Source: Rhipicephalus microplus
Taxonomy: Eukaryota; Arthropoda; Arachnida; Ixodida; Ixodidae
Direction of reading: 5' to 3'
Length of the DNA: 64,000 nucleotides
Assembly (NCBI RefSeq): GCF_043290135.1
Contig: NC_134700.1
Coordinates: 79,605,000 to 79,668,999, forward strand
The first letter of the stretch is position 1, and each line of letters begins with the position of its first letter. The translations under genes were made by a program, and so were the position numbers. Below the pieces are notes generated by a model that saw only the letters and a list, made by a program, of their open reading frames with translations, did no database searches and was not told the origin of the DNA. Below are positions 42,818 to 55,275 of the stretch, one piece after another.

Positions 42818-43200
42818 GATGGGTCATTTACCTATGTCGTCCGTTCGCGTCGCGTAATACCGAGTTTGTTACATGTGCAGCTAGCGAAGCGGCCGCCGGC
42901 GCATCATGAGCGTAGCATGTAGTCATGTTGTTACATGACACGCTTCTCATGTTTACCATGTTTGCACCAGTATCATATTTTCGTCATTCATTGACGTCCC
43001 GCAATACGAAATTTGGTATAGGTGACGCTAGCCATGCAATCATGCCATCCCGTACTAGCTTTGCAACATGCCATGTGAACGAAACCACCGCAAGAGCTGC
43101 AGGACCATGAAATGTAAATCATGACATTCATGATATACATGCCATTATTTGCATGTTATGACTAGTGAAATATGTTCTTCATACAGTCATGTTGTCATAC
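42818..43200. repeat. 147-bp tandem repeat, locus 2, right
   Basis: Continues the array cut at 24917. GTAATAC at 42854 and GCAATAC at 43001 are 147 bases apart. Units decay rightward, with CATGACATTCATGATATACATGCC-like fragments to about 43200. Confidence 0.75.
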
Positions 43201-43230
43201 TAAGGCCAGGAGAGCTAAAAGTCGCTGGCG

Positions 43231-43474
<244 letters not shown>

Positions 43475-46362
43475 CGCTCAAAGTCGCCGAAGTTCACTAA
43501 GAGATGCTCCGCATTTAATCGTGAGAGCAATAGAACTTTGATACAGATCTCTAAATGATAAGACAATTGGCCGGCAGCTTTTTTTTTTGCGGTGTATCAT
43601 GGTAGTGAATGGATTGTCTTCAGGAGGTCATGCGTGCCCTACTGAAGGTTAAGCGTCATACGCCCAAAAAATCGCCGGCACAAGCAAAACGTTCCTAACG
43701 AGCTGGCACAACACATCTCCGTCAAAGATGATGGTGACGTCATTACTCAGCGAACCTCCTCAACCCCATCAGGGCCAACGAAAGCACATCACCGCACAAC
43801 GAATGATTAACATCGTTCTCTAGTACAGAAAGCTATTGGTAAAACATTTTATATCAAAGCTTCTCTTCTGGATTCTATTCTGTGTTTTGTGTTTTACGTA
43901 TGAAATCAAGGCTCTTTGCAAGCATGTATCACAAAAGTCTTCGCTGATGAACCTGCAATGGGGTCACAGAGCAACAATACGCTAACTAAAGCAAAAGTTC
44001 TGGCATTTCATAGTTTCATGCAATGTGGTGTGTGTTTGCGCATGCGTCAGCAATACTTTCAATTGCCACTCAACTTTTGATATTGGCCCATTTCTCGCTC
44101 GAGCAGTTGTATTGGGCGAATTCGCGGCAGTCTGTTACACACACGTGCCACTCAACAATCTGTCGGTATTCTCGTATTTCCATGCATCATTTGTGCCTTC
44201 AAAAATAATAATATCTGGAATATTACGTATCGAAATACGGTATAATTATTAGGAACGCCGCAGGGAAGGGCTTCGGTTATTTCGACATTCTGGTGTTCTA
44301 AAACGTCCACTGATCTCACACATTACACGGACTGCTACGATTTAGACTTCACCGAAATTCGACCTTCGAAACCACAATCGAACCAGCAACCTTCTCCTCA
44401 ACAACAGAGCCTCGTAGACACCGATCCTTTGAAGCGGACATTTCCAAAATGAGATGAAGCTGTTCAGTGGTAGCTCATTTATTGTACGTAATCACTCAGG
44501 GATGTTATTTTAATTCCAACTTTCCTTCAAATCCGAAAATTATGCTTAATGCGTAAATGGTTCATCCAAAGTGCACCCAAAATTTAGTCAAAATGTGAAA
44601 GTCCTTATTCTTGAATATATGAATGTCAGCAATACAGCGACCGTTAGAGGTCTGTGTGCCAAACACGTTCCGGTGAGGGACGGGACGGTGGGTTCCATGC
44701 TTAACAGCCCGTAAGGCCTAACCACCTCATCATTTCATTTTTGAGAACATTCCGCGAAAGAAGTCAATACAATCCTAAGGGTATGGCAGCTCTAGGCATG
44801 AATTCAAGGTGATGATGCGAAGCCCTTACCCCTCAACAATGTTAACAACGAATCGCAAGGTACTCACATTGTTTTCTTCTTTCACCAATGTTTGGTGTGT
44901 CCTGCGAATTCTAAAATCGCCATGTCACCTGGCCTGTTATCCAAACGCACCGCCCACACAAGACGTGTGCGTGTAGGTAGGAAAATCTTGAATTTACATG
45001 GAACTACCGAAGAGCTTGCGGAATCAATTTGCGACAGGAAGATGGGTGAGTGGCTGAAACCGTGACAACTATTTCGTGGCTGGTGCATTTCAACAAATGA
45101 ACTGCATACAACAACTTTCGCCCTCCTGTTTCACCTTCTGTAGTAGACGTAAAAAAGGCACCACATTTAGCAAGCGAGCGCATGCGTTCGTGTGTGCATT
45201 AGTGCACGCTTGTCTGATAGCTTGGTTTTTGACAATGCAAGAATTATTCACATGACTCTGCAAGCTATAGTCAGGCATTTCTAGTCCCCGCAGTACGCCA
45301 ATGAAGGCTGCTTATGATATGCACGCCAGCGCACCATATATCTTGACCTCCGCTTCGATGTTTAATGACGTACGCAACGGGATTGTGACAAGTTTCATGT
45401 GTCGACTAGTGCGTGAGCTTTGCCATACAATCTTACCCTCCCATACTAATGTTAGTTCACGCCAAGTTAAGGGGTTGATCAATAGAGCACTCAGATGTAG
45501 GCGGCTTGAGATATATAGATACGCAAATAGAAACAAAAAGTGGTTACACTACTCAAATAAGTATTCAGCAATTAATAATGCTTGGAGACAGCATAGAATC
45601 GCACCAGCCGTTACGCCATGTGACTGCCAAACTTGAGCATCGTAGATAGCCACAAACCTACTGCAGAGGGCCGAGCTATATTATATGACAATCGTCGGTA
45701 TACCCACAGCATCAACATAGCTCTTTCGGTGCAGCGTCAATGGTGATCATTATAACAATAGACCCACACCGAAAGTCTCTCACCTTCGAGTCACTTATGG
45801 CAAATAATGCGTAATAAACGGCGTGAAACTTTTATCGCTTTTCACATCTATATGCTCGATTCTGCGTCACTGTATACAGTTCATTCCTAACTGCTTGCAA
45901 AAAAAAAAATACGATTGCCTTTAGCGAACTTTACGAAGTAAACGCTGGCGTTCCTAAAGAGACTTTACAGACACTCAAATTGGCGCTTTTGCTCTTTTAA
46001 TATTATATTCAGACGATGATAGTTTTATTATGGCACGGTGTGTGACTTTCCAATGACAATTTTCTCTAGCGCTTCACAACACTAGTTTTATAAAAATATC
46101 ATGAAGTTTCAACATTCGAAGCAAAATTCACAAAAGATTATGCTATTTTTTATTTCCTTTGAGCTTCATATCTGCAATTCGCTAATAAAGGTCATTCTGA
46201 CCATGTTTAATGAAGCTGCCATAAGAAAACCATCGAAAAAAACACAGCAAAACACAGTTCGCATACAATTTTTTTCTTTCTGTCGTGCAAAAAGGTTTCT
46301 GCACTGCAGTTAATAGGAACAAAATCAAACAAACGTTAAGTTATAATAAATAACAAAACATT
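43475..46362. other. Non-genic stretch
   Basis: No domain recognised on either strand. The 111-codon frame at 45301-45636 has no motif I know. A decayed SINE lies at 44235-44440. Confidence 0.5.
44235..44440 (-). mobile_element. Decayed tRNA-related SINE
   Basis: Antisense traces of the Ruka layout: GGAACGCCGCAGGGAAGGGCTTCGG, TGGTGTTCTAAAACGT, and a degenerate antisense B box (CAATCGAACCAGCAACC near 44372-44388). No target repeat found. Confidence 0.45.
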
Positions 46363-46710
46363 AGGGCACCGCCAAAGGCACCGCCCGGCAGCTGGCATCG
46401 GTGGACTGTCGCACCGACTTCAGCGTCTTCGTAATCCCCGTCTTCGTCGTCGTGTGAGACGCCGCCCACGTCGTCTCACCGCGTGGCCGCCTTGTGCGTC
46501 CAAGGCGTATCGGGTGTTACGGCGAGCGGCCCGGCCACCACGTGCAGGGCATACAGCGTCGGCGATGCGCGAACCAGAACGTGGCCCTGCGCGAAACGCC
46601 ACCATGGTGAGCATTGTAAGACGGCAGACTAGCGAGTCGACTGACTCCGACTCACATCGCAACGTGAATCCTAATCTCAGAGAGTCTCTGGAGGAATAAC
46701 TTGGTGAGTT
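46363..46710 (+). other. GC- and CpG-rich island, possible first exon or promoter
   Basis: About 330 bases rich in CG dinucleotides, in an otherwise AT-rich region. Inside is GCCACCATGG (ATG at 46604), a full vertebrate-type Kozak match, opening a 31-codon frame (MVSIVRRQTSESTDS...) that ends at 46699. Donor-like GTGAGC overlaps the ATG, and GTGAGT is at 46702. A pyrimidine-rich stretch and CTGCAG lie upstream (46268-46310). No domain is recognised, so it could be a real exon, a CpG-rich repeat or chance. Confidence 0.25.
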
Positions 46711-47074
46711 GTAAAAACAAGTGAGTCCAATTCGTAAAGATATATCGGTGAGAATGTGAGTTCATTTGAGGAAAAATTATGAATCAAAGTCTTAATGAGC
46801 CCAGTAGAGAAAAATTTGTGCGAGCGTGCATGCCAGTGATCTTGAATCAGAAAATACATTTATTTAGTCAGAATAACTGATATCACGTGTTCTGCCGACA
46901 TACGGTCGTATCAACTTATCTTCAGCGTTAATACTTGTCTTATGACAATTCATGTTTATAATCACGGTTGCTCACGCAGATATGCCACCGGGATAACAAT
47001 TGACGCGAAGCGTGAGCAATGTAGTAAAAGGTAGGGCGAGTTTTTTTACTTTTCACCGCCATAAAATTAACGGC
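46711..47074. other. Non-genic stretch
   Basis: AT-rich, nothing recognised before the SINE target repeat. Confidence 0.5.
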
Positions 47075-47085
47075 AACTTATGGCG

Positions 47086-47335
47086 TTGCCCCACCGCAGT
47101 GGTCTAGTGCCTAAGGTACTCGGCTGCTGACCCGTAGGTCATGGGATAGAATCCCGGCTGTGGCGGCTGCATTTCCGATGGATTCGAAAACGTAGTAGGC
47201 CCTGGTGCTCAGATTTTGGGGCACGGTAAAAAACCCCAGGTGATCGAAATTTCTGGAGTCCTCCACTACGGCGTCTCCCATAATATTATGGTGGTTTTGG
47301 ACGTTAAACTCTACATAGCAATCAATAAATCAATC
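47086..47335 (+). mobile_element. Full-length Ruka-type SINE, older
   Basis: Starts TTGCCCCACCGCAGTGG, with A box (TAGTGCCTAAGG) and diverged B box (GGGATAGAATCCC), and ends in AATCAATAAATCAATC. Flanked by AACTTATGGCG (47075-47085) and AAGTTATGGCG (47336-47346), one mismatch. About 15 percent diverged from the 42379 copy by eye. Confidence 0.9.
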
Positions 47336-47829
47336 AAGTTATGGCGGTAAAGCACACGGGCATCATGATCGAAAACTTAATTGGACATAATGGATTCATA
47401 AGTCGCTGAAGTAAACTCCAATTTTTCGTGCCGACTCATAGTGAGCGCGATAATCAAAGCCAAAGTAACCGGCACTGCGAACAACAAAGACAAAAATTGA
47501 GGGTACTCCGAATTTTCGCTTTTAAGAGTTGAGCACGGTTGAAGTTCCTAGTGAGAATACTTCATATAGGTAGCACACGAAACCTTTCCGACGTTGCTAT
47601 GCACCCACCATATGGCCAGTAGGCGCAGTTGCGTGTGTGTATTTCTAGTGTGTGACCAGCTCTAAACCACGTAGCCATTAGGATCAATGTTCTGACACAC
47701 GCTGGTAATGGGTGCTTCATTATTGCAATATTTAATGTCGCATTGTGAAGCTCACATACAAGTTTTTGTATCATCAAAATTACTTTCGCTGCATTTCCAA
47801 GCAGAAGGAGTTCCCTTCACCGTATTTTC

Positions 47830-48045
47830 AAGCACACACATGGCCGAGGCTTCGAACATCCGCACGCCACGCTAACGACCCGGGTTTGATTCTCCCTCTG
47901 ACCCAGGATTTTTTCATCCTTCATTTTATTTGCATTGTTCTTCATTTTCCGGTAGTGCATACGATGATGTCGCGCTGACAACCAACGGCGCTGACGCCGG
48001 AATATCTGCAAAACGAGCTCTTTAACGCCGTCGCGTTAAAACACT
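47830..48045 (+). mobile_element. Second tRNA-related SINE family
   Basis: A tRNA-like head of different type: TGGCCGAGGCTTCG resembles an A box, and CCCGGGTTTGATTCTCC contains a B-box-like segment. It is followed by CTGACCCAGG, a T-rich body (TTCATTTTATTTGC) and a tail GACGCCGGAATATCTGCAAAACGAG...GTCGCGTTAAAA. This layout differs from Ruka. Family assignment rests on box spacing only, and no target repeat was found. Confidence 0.45.
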
Positions 48046-48570
48046 TTGGAGAGGCTACGAAACTGCATTGCATGTTGGCGAGAATGAACTCATGCACGAA
48101 AACTAATAACGTAGTTATGTATTTAGCTATAGTTTCAATGTAAGTGGTAATTAAAAAGCTGTATGCGTTCATCTTTCGTTTTTCATCATATGTAATGCTG
48201 CCTAAACCAACTGGCGCAAACGTTTGGTCGCTCAAGGACACCGACACCTGATTATTGATTACAGTGGCACACAAAAATAAAGATATATAATAGTGAGAGG
48301 AAATGGAATATTCTAGGGGAGTGCTGCCGAGCTGCATATGCGTCTGGCCCTTTTGAAAACGTTTCATTTCTCAACGAACCTTTGACACGAAGGCAGATCC
48401 TGTGTCCTATGAAAGACCTGTCTCGCTTTTTTATATTAAATATTCGAGACGTTAATACTTGCGTGGAAATAAGAAGCTATTTATTAAAATGCAAAAGACT
48501 TTTTGTATCCCACTTCGTACATTCCCAAAAAGTCATCTCGAAACTAAAAGGTGCGCAAAAAAATAAAGAC
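48046..48570. other. Non-genic stretch
   Basis: AT-rich. Nothing recognised. It ends at the LINE-C target repeat GATCACTT. Confidence 0.5.
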
Positions 48571-48746
48571 GATCACTTGGAAGAGAGAGAGAGAACTATT
48601 TTACAGAAAGGTAGAGAGGTCGGCTTGAGCTATAGTTTGCTCTGGCCTGCTACTCTACACTGGGGCAGGGTGACTGGGGAGTGAAAGAGTGATGAATTAT
48701 GATGTTAAGGTTGAGAAATGATATGTTCTTATTAGGCTGGGTAACT

Positions 48747-51700
48747 CTACAGACGTGCATCCAGTCCAGTGGCTTCTAACAAAGCGATGATGGCTTGTAT
48801 AACCACATGTGTGCTGCTGGCGTCAAGCCAAGGACCTAACACAACCTCATCGGTTAATGGTCGACTAATATATCGGCCAATCGAAGACATCAGTTGCTGA
48901 CGTTCGCTTGCATATGCTGGACAGTCGCAAAATATATGTTCGAGCGTTTCTGGCAACCGACAGTGACTACACTGGGACCTGTGCCATTACAGCCAATCAA
49001 GTGGGTGTAACGTCTCGTGTAAGCCACACCGAGGCGAATGCGGTGGATAATGCATGAGATGCTTCGCTTTAACTGGTGAGGCATACGGAACTTCATTTCC
49101 GGGTCCCCTTTGTGCAGCCGCTTGTGCTGATGTTCTGGTTTCTGCCAGTGCTCTAAGATGGAGTTTCGCATTACGCGTCGAAGTAGGATGTTAGTATCTT
49201 GTCGAGAAAATGCGATGCATACTTCCGGGGCGCTATTTAAAGCTCTCTTAGCTTCAGCGTCCGCCTCTTGATTGCCCATTATGCCACAATGGTATCTATT
49301 GATATGTTACATGATGTCAATTTTTTGTAGCAATGCCAAGAAGCTCTGCAATTTCAATCAATAAAGTATGATTAGGACATTGTCTAATGAAGGCATCGAT
49401 GGTTTGAAAAGCAGCTTTGGCATCGCTCAGTATCATCCATTTACGAGCGGGTTCTGTCGACATGAAACGTATTGCCTCCCGGATAGCAAGAAGTTCCGCA
49501 ACTGTTGATGTGGTCTTGTGATCTATCTTGAAACGTCGAGCCATCTTCATCTGCGGGATTACAAAGGCTGCGGCGGAGGTACGCGACGTGGTAGATCCAT
49601 CAGTATATACGTGCGTCACACCGTCATACATAGTATAAATGTGCAGCAGTGTAAGTTGTTTTAGGCCGATCGATGATACAAGGGACTTCTTCATAATCCC
49701 AGTAATCTGAAGTATGAGAAGTGGTTTAGGCAGGAGCCACGGAGGTGTCTCAGGAACACGTGGGGGAAAGAATCTTGGCGGTATGATGTTCTCGAGCCGC
49801 GATATAGCTCTTGAAACACTGCAGTCTCGTGGCTGGCAGGGAGCGCTGATAGGGGATGTTGCCTGTCTCGAGTCAACAGGCGAAGGTGGACTCGAAGAGG
49901 CTGGCAGAGCACATATACTTTGATTGGACAAGCCCGAGCTTCGGCGAAAAATCCCTTGGTTGATGTGCATTGAGGTAAGCCCAAACATGTGCGCAACCCT
50001 TAGGCTTGGGTGCTTTCTAGCGTGCTCACACTACGGGGCTTCATGCTTGAAAGCACGGGCATGCTGTATCGTAAGTACCCTACGAATAAAGATTGGTACT
50101 GTTGCAAGAGAGCTGCCTCCGAAGGACCCCTCTTGCTCTGGCAATGACCCGAAGAACGTGGACAAATCTCTTGAGCTTTAACTTCAAGGCAGTGACGTGT
50201 TTTGACCACGATAGATTCCGGTCGAGGATAACACCCAGAAATTTGTGTTGCGCTACAGCACGAATTTCTGTTCCATTCACAGTTAATGGGTATCTTGTCA
50301 TTTGTTTTCGTGTAAATGCAAGCACTGCGCATTTTTCAGTTGACAGTGCGAGACCCTGACGACGTAGGTACCTTGCTGGGATGGTCACTGCACGTTGCAG
50401 TCGAGCACGCAGTTGGGGGCGCGTAGCTCCAGAAGCCCAGATGCAGATATCGTCCGCATATGTGCTCACCTTCACCGTGTCAGGAAGTTTAGTAGCAAGT
50501 CCAATCGAGGTAATAGTAATAAAAAGTGTCGGACTGAGAACACTTCCTTGGGGAACACCACGGTGAATGTTATAATGGTCTGTATCTCCATCGCTTGTTG
50601 ATATATACACGGTACGGTCGCTAAGATAGCTCACGATCCATGCATACAGTCGTCCACCGATTTATAGATCCTCAAGCGCATCAAGGATGGCATAATGTAA
50701 GACATTTTCTTACGCTCCTTTAATGTCAAAAAAACAGCAGCTACTAATCTGCCTCGACATCTTTCCTGTTCAACATCGGGGAACAAGTTGATTACCCCGT
50801 CAATGGCTGATCGGCCTCTCATTAAGCCGTTCATGAACGCAAAAAAGCGATTATTGCTCTCTAAGAGCACTTAATCTCGACAATACCATCCTTTCTATGA
50901 CTTTGCCAACGCAGCTGCTTCGGAAAAACGCCAACGCAGCTGCCAACGCAGCTGCTCAGGCGATCGGCCGGTAAGATGAAAGCTTAATAGGGCACTTCCC
51001 CGGTTTAAGCAGTGCAATTATGCGGCTGCACTTCCAATTATCTGGAACATTTTCTGACTCCCAGGAGGTGTTGTAGTAAGATAACAGGATCTGTCGTGCT
51101 TCTGTATCAAGATAGTGAAGTGCAGCGTACGTAATTCCGTCCGGCCCGGTTGCCGATGAGTGTCGGGAAAGTGAAATTGCAGTGTACAGTTCCTGAGTTG
51201 TAAAGAACACTTCGAGCCGTTCGTCGAAACACGGGGGCACAGTGGTGGGGAGAGTTTGTGTCACAGTGTGAGCAGTGTAAACGACAAGGCTACAGTAGTC
51301 CTTGGCTACCTCTAATTCACTCCAACCCTGATGTAAAGCCACAGCACGGAATGGCCACATTCGTTGTGGAGAAAATTGTAGACTTTGTACTATCCACCAG
51401 ATTTTAGAGAGAGGCTGTCTTGGGTCCAACGAACCGCAGAACGACCTCCATCGTTGCCTGTCGAGCTTGTCGAGATGCCGAAGAACGTGTCGTTGAGCTT
51501 GACGACAGGCTAAGATGTCTGACAGTGATTTTGCTCTTCTGTATCGCCGTTCTGCGCGGCGACAGATAGCACGAAGGGCCTCGTATTGTAAGTCGATAGC
51601 TGATCGTTTCAGCGGAATGATAACTTGTCTTGTTGTGTCACGCAGGGACGAAAAAATGATGTCTTCTATTTCGGATGGTGTATTAGTGCGCTGGCAGCTG

Positions 51701-52444
51701 GTTTTCACAGATGACTTGAAGAGACGCCAGTCTGTCTGATGAACGCAGCGTGTGGCTGAACGGCGGTACCACCTGAACTGAACATAAGTTGGCAAGTGAT
51801 CACTACCATGAGCTTTTGTATCCGTGGACCAAGCTGCAGAAGGCAGGAGACTCCTGGATACAAATGTAATGTCGAGGCAGCTGCTGTAAGAAGTACCCTG
51901 AATAAAAGTGGACGATCCATCGTTCAGCACCCTTAGTCCAAAATTACATACAAAGTCGTACAAATCTCTGCCACGGCCGGTAATTACAGTGCTACCCCTG
52001 AAGGGATGATGAGCGTTGAAATCTCTAATGACATTGTGGGGGCTCTGAGCAGCCTGAAGCACAGACCAAAGGTTCGCGGGAGCAGTTCATCTTCGCACTT
52101 GGATGGATGTATCCTCCAATAACTGACAACGTACGCCTCTTACACTTTATAGTCAAGCAAACGTAATCATTCGTTGTGTGCGATGGAAGGTCATGTCGTA
52201 CGTACGTCTTATCGCGGCGTACGCGTACTAGCACCTTGCTTGCACGGTGATCACTGCAAGATCAAAACTGGAAGTACCCAGAAAAACGAAATGTAGAATC
52301 CATGTTTGGTTGGGAGATGACATTAACTGAGAGCTGGTATTTCAATACCCGCTGTCTGAAATCAGCGAGACGGCCACGTAAACCACGAGCATTCCACTGC
52401 ATAACAAGCGTCTGCCGCATGCGATCTTCCAACATCGAGGCCAT
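48747..52444 (-). pseudogene. LINE-C ORF2: endonuclease, RT, RNase H, zinc knuckle
   Basis: Minus strand from ATG 52444: LVMQWNARGLRGRLADFRQ. Endonuclease continues (52234-51760) with the catalytic block read as IRDFNAHHPFRG (Gly to Arg) and GSDHLPT. RT is at about 51250-50000: SATGPDGITYAAL, LSSYRPIA, a damaged motif A (VFLTLKERKKMSYIMPSL; expected FLDLK-AYD), GVPQGSVLSPTLF, and intact YADD at 50449-50460. RNase H: VTHVYTDGSTTSRTSAAAFV (49620), SDAKAAF, and GNQEADAEAKRAL (49279). The C-terminal knuckle is near 48960-48900 (HIFCDCPAY). Frames change near 52250, 50950, 50640, 50000, 49990 and 49300. Inactive. Confidence 0.88.
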
Positions 52445-52450
52445 GTTCGC

Positions 52451-53799
52451 TCACTGAAGAACAACAAGAAAAGGCTCCAGCACATCAACTAACTGGACAG
52501 CAGCTTTAGCCGCCGGAGTTTTTAGACCACTAAGGATCTCGCGCATTGAACCCATCAAATTTCTAAGCATACTCTTGATGTCATCATTATCCATCTTGTC
52601 GTCCTGCTCGCTGCGTTCAGCAGCATTATGCGTGGAAGGCGTACACGTGGGTCTTGATGGTAAAGAAGGCCACACCGAAGTATTACGGGCCAGTGGCTGG
52701 TTGGCTTGTCCATTCGTCGGCTGTAAAGGTACGGAAGCACAGTCATCTTCATTTCTGGCCGGTAAAAGCAAGCAACGAGAAGGTGAAGCCTGGACGTTTG
52801 ATGTGAGTTCTTCAACTCGGTTAGCACTGCTCCCTCGTTTGAGCCGGTGTCGTGAACGACGTATACTGCACCAGAGAGCCCTTGCAGCTTCTCTGTCCGT
52901 GGAGTGGTTCCTAACTATCTTCTTCAAGATAGTTATTTGGTTCCTCATTTTAGGACAGTCCTTTGAGGTTGCGTTGTGGGCGCCCGTGCAGTTAGAACAA
53001 GTTGTGGCAGCATTGCAGTTGCCATCGTCATGAGGTCCACCACATCGTTTGCAAGTTAACACACCCTTAGGAACTGCAATGACATTCCCGAATTTCAAAC
53101 ATTTTTGACACTGTAGAGGCCTTGGTACATAAGGGTGTACCGGATGACGCACATATTCAACCTTGACGTGATTAGGCAACAACTCGGACTCGAACACTAC
53201 TTTCACACAACGCGACCATCCAAAGTGGTGAAAACCAATTACAGGAGCCGTCGAAGAAATTTCTCGAAGCTTGAGTCTGTAATGTCTTCGTTCACATCAT
53301 AAATGACGCCGATGGTAGTTGCCTTGTCGTACGTGGAAAACGCGTGCACTGCAATGTTTACCAACTGCACAATGGCCTTCAGCGTGTCCAGTATAGCCTT
53401 TGAAGTAACCTCCACCGACAGGAACTTCTTGCGGGTATTTATACGTATTTCGTTAACCTGGCTAAATTCTGTACGATCGAAATACTCCGACAAGCTTTGC
53501 CTATTTAGAGTGTTCAGGACGTCTCTCGTCGTTGTCAGCATGTACGAGATCGTGAAGGACCGCATGCTACTCGCCTTTTTCGGTGCCTGTCGACTGGTCG
53601 GCGATGTCCTTCTGATCTTTCTCTTCAGACGGCGGCTTGGAACAGGGGTGAAATCACTGTCCGAGGCCATGTCTTTGGTGGAAGAGCCATCAGAATCGTA
53701 ACTGTGCACCAAGTTGGGGCCGAAGCGGTCACTCATATTGGACGCACCCAAATAAGACGATCCATGGCCTTGAAGCTGGGCGGGGTTTCGATCCTCCAT
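52451..53799 (-). pseudogene. LINE-C ORF1 (Gag-like)
   Basis: Minus strand. Candidate starts are MEDRNPAQ (53799) or MSDRFGPN (53736). The N-terminal part has an acidic segment (SYDSDGSST, ASDSDFTPV), a basic cluster, then LNRQSLSEYFDRTEFSQVNEI, shared with LINE-B. A frame break occurs near 53230. The C-terminal part (53206-52451) has knuckles CQKCLKFGNVIAVPKGVLTC (diverged), CKRCGGPHDDGNC and CSNCTGAHNATSKDC, then a basic tail and a helical end (AAVQLVDVLEPFLVVLQ-stop). Confidence 0.85.
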
Positions 53800-54400
53800 T
53801 TTACGGGACCACGTCCCCCAGTGTTCTTGTCTCAGAATGCAGAAGTCCCAGAGAAAATCGAGGAAACTTCGAGAGAGGAGTGCTGGAGCTGTTCTTTGGA
53901 TCACTTCTTCCGTCTCCCATCACAAGAAAGAGTTCAGAAAGAAGCGTATATTTACCATTTATTCCTGAGTTTATTTGACAAAATGGAGCACGAAGGATGT
54001 TTCAACGCATAAATGAACAGTTCGGATTTGCATTTTGTCCTACAGAGATCCTAGTGAACGCAATTTTTTCGCGCTATGTTTCATTTCTGAAGTTACGCAT
54101 ATATTGCAATGAACTCTAAGATGTGGTTCGGTCAAAAGCACCTTTTTTAACCCGCAACATTCATTATCCGGCTGCTTACCCGTAGGTCGTGGATTCAAAA
54201 CCGGCCATTTTAGCTGTATTTCTGTGGAAGAGAGCTCCCAGGGGCCTGTGTACTGTGCGATGTCAAAACGCAAAAAAGAACACTGTATGGTCAGAATTTC
54301 TGGACCCTTTCACTACTGCGTTTCTTATAGTCGTATAATGGTTTCAGGAAGTATCAAAGCTTCAGATAATATTGTTCTCACCCCGTTACGTTAATTTATA

Positions 54401-54506
54401 CGTGGAGTTTAACGTCCCAAAACCACCATATGATTATGAGAGACGCCGCAATGGACAGCTCCGGAAATTTTGACCACCTGGGGCTCCTTAACGTGCACCC
54501 AAACCT
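54401..54506 (-). mobile_element. Ruka-type SINE fragment
   Basis: CGTGGAGTTTAACGTCCC, ATGATTATGAGAGACGCC, GACCACCTGGGG and TTAACGTGCACCCAAACCTG. No head and no clear target repeat. Its absence from the matching place in copies 1 and 3 shows that it arrived later. Confidence 0.75.
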
Positions 54507-55275
54507 GCCCCATATATTATTACAATACTACATTATTAGTCGTCATCTAGCTTGCTTGCATTTTGAAAACTAGGCACACCTTTCCTATCATAAATACTAT
54601 TGTCACCTTGATAACGCGCATGATTTATGTTTGGGGTTTAACGTCCCGAATCCAGAGAATGCACATGCCATTCGTGACTAGGAAATTCAAGGCACGCGTC
54701 GGTAATTCAACACAAGCAAGATAAATGCTGAAAATTACGCTGGGACAGAAAAACAGCGTTTTTTTTTTCCTTTTTTAACACAAAATGGTTTTAGGTCAGA
54801 GTCTATTTGGGCCTCGCTGGCGCATTTCCGTGCGGTAAAAGAAAAACGTTGCAAAACATAATCAAGAAGATTCCATAAAAAAGAAACAAGCCGCAATGTT
54901 TACGTCGTGATGCGTCGATTCATCAACGGCTATCAGGAACGCGCGCCGCTATTCACTAGTCCACGAAACGTACGTTGCCAAACATGCCAATGACAAGCCA
55001 TTTATACACAACATATGTCGGTCCTCAGAGCTCTGACTTGATCGCGCTATTGTCATCAGTAGCAAGTTGGTGCGATCGCTTCGCGTTGGGCGCGCTCTTG
55101 AGGTCGTCGCCTCTAGCGTTTCTTTAAGTGCCGCCTCCACAGAGCGTGGCCGCGCTTGAAAACTAAGCAAGCTTCTTACACACGAAGAAGTGAGGAATGT
55201 GACTGTTCGCGCTTGTCCGGTTTATACTTGTGCGTTCGTATGGTGCGTCTTTTTTGTTGGTTGAGCAGGATGCTT

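Larger units (their letters stand above)
48579..53898 (-). mobile_element. LINE-C: near-full-length I-group LINE, same family as LINE-B
   Basis: Minus strand, 5' end at about 53898, 3' end at about 48579 in a TC-rich tail (antisense GAGAGAGAGAGA). An 8-bp repeat GATCACTT flanks it (48571-48578 and 53899-53906). It carries both ORFs, with ORF2 starting six bases after the ORF1 stop, but has several frame breaks. It is the best complete scaffold for the family, having no nested insertions. Confidence 0.85.

Noticed and set aside
45301..45636. 111-codon frame as a host gene
   Set aside because: No motif or homology I recognise, AT-rich non-genic context, length compatible with chance.
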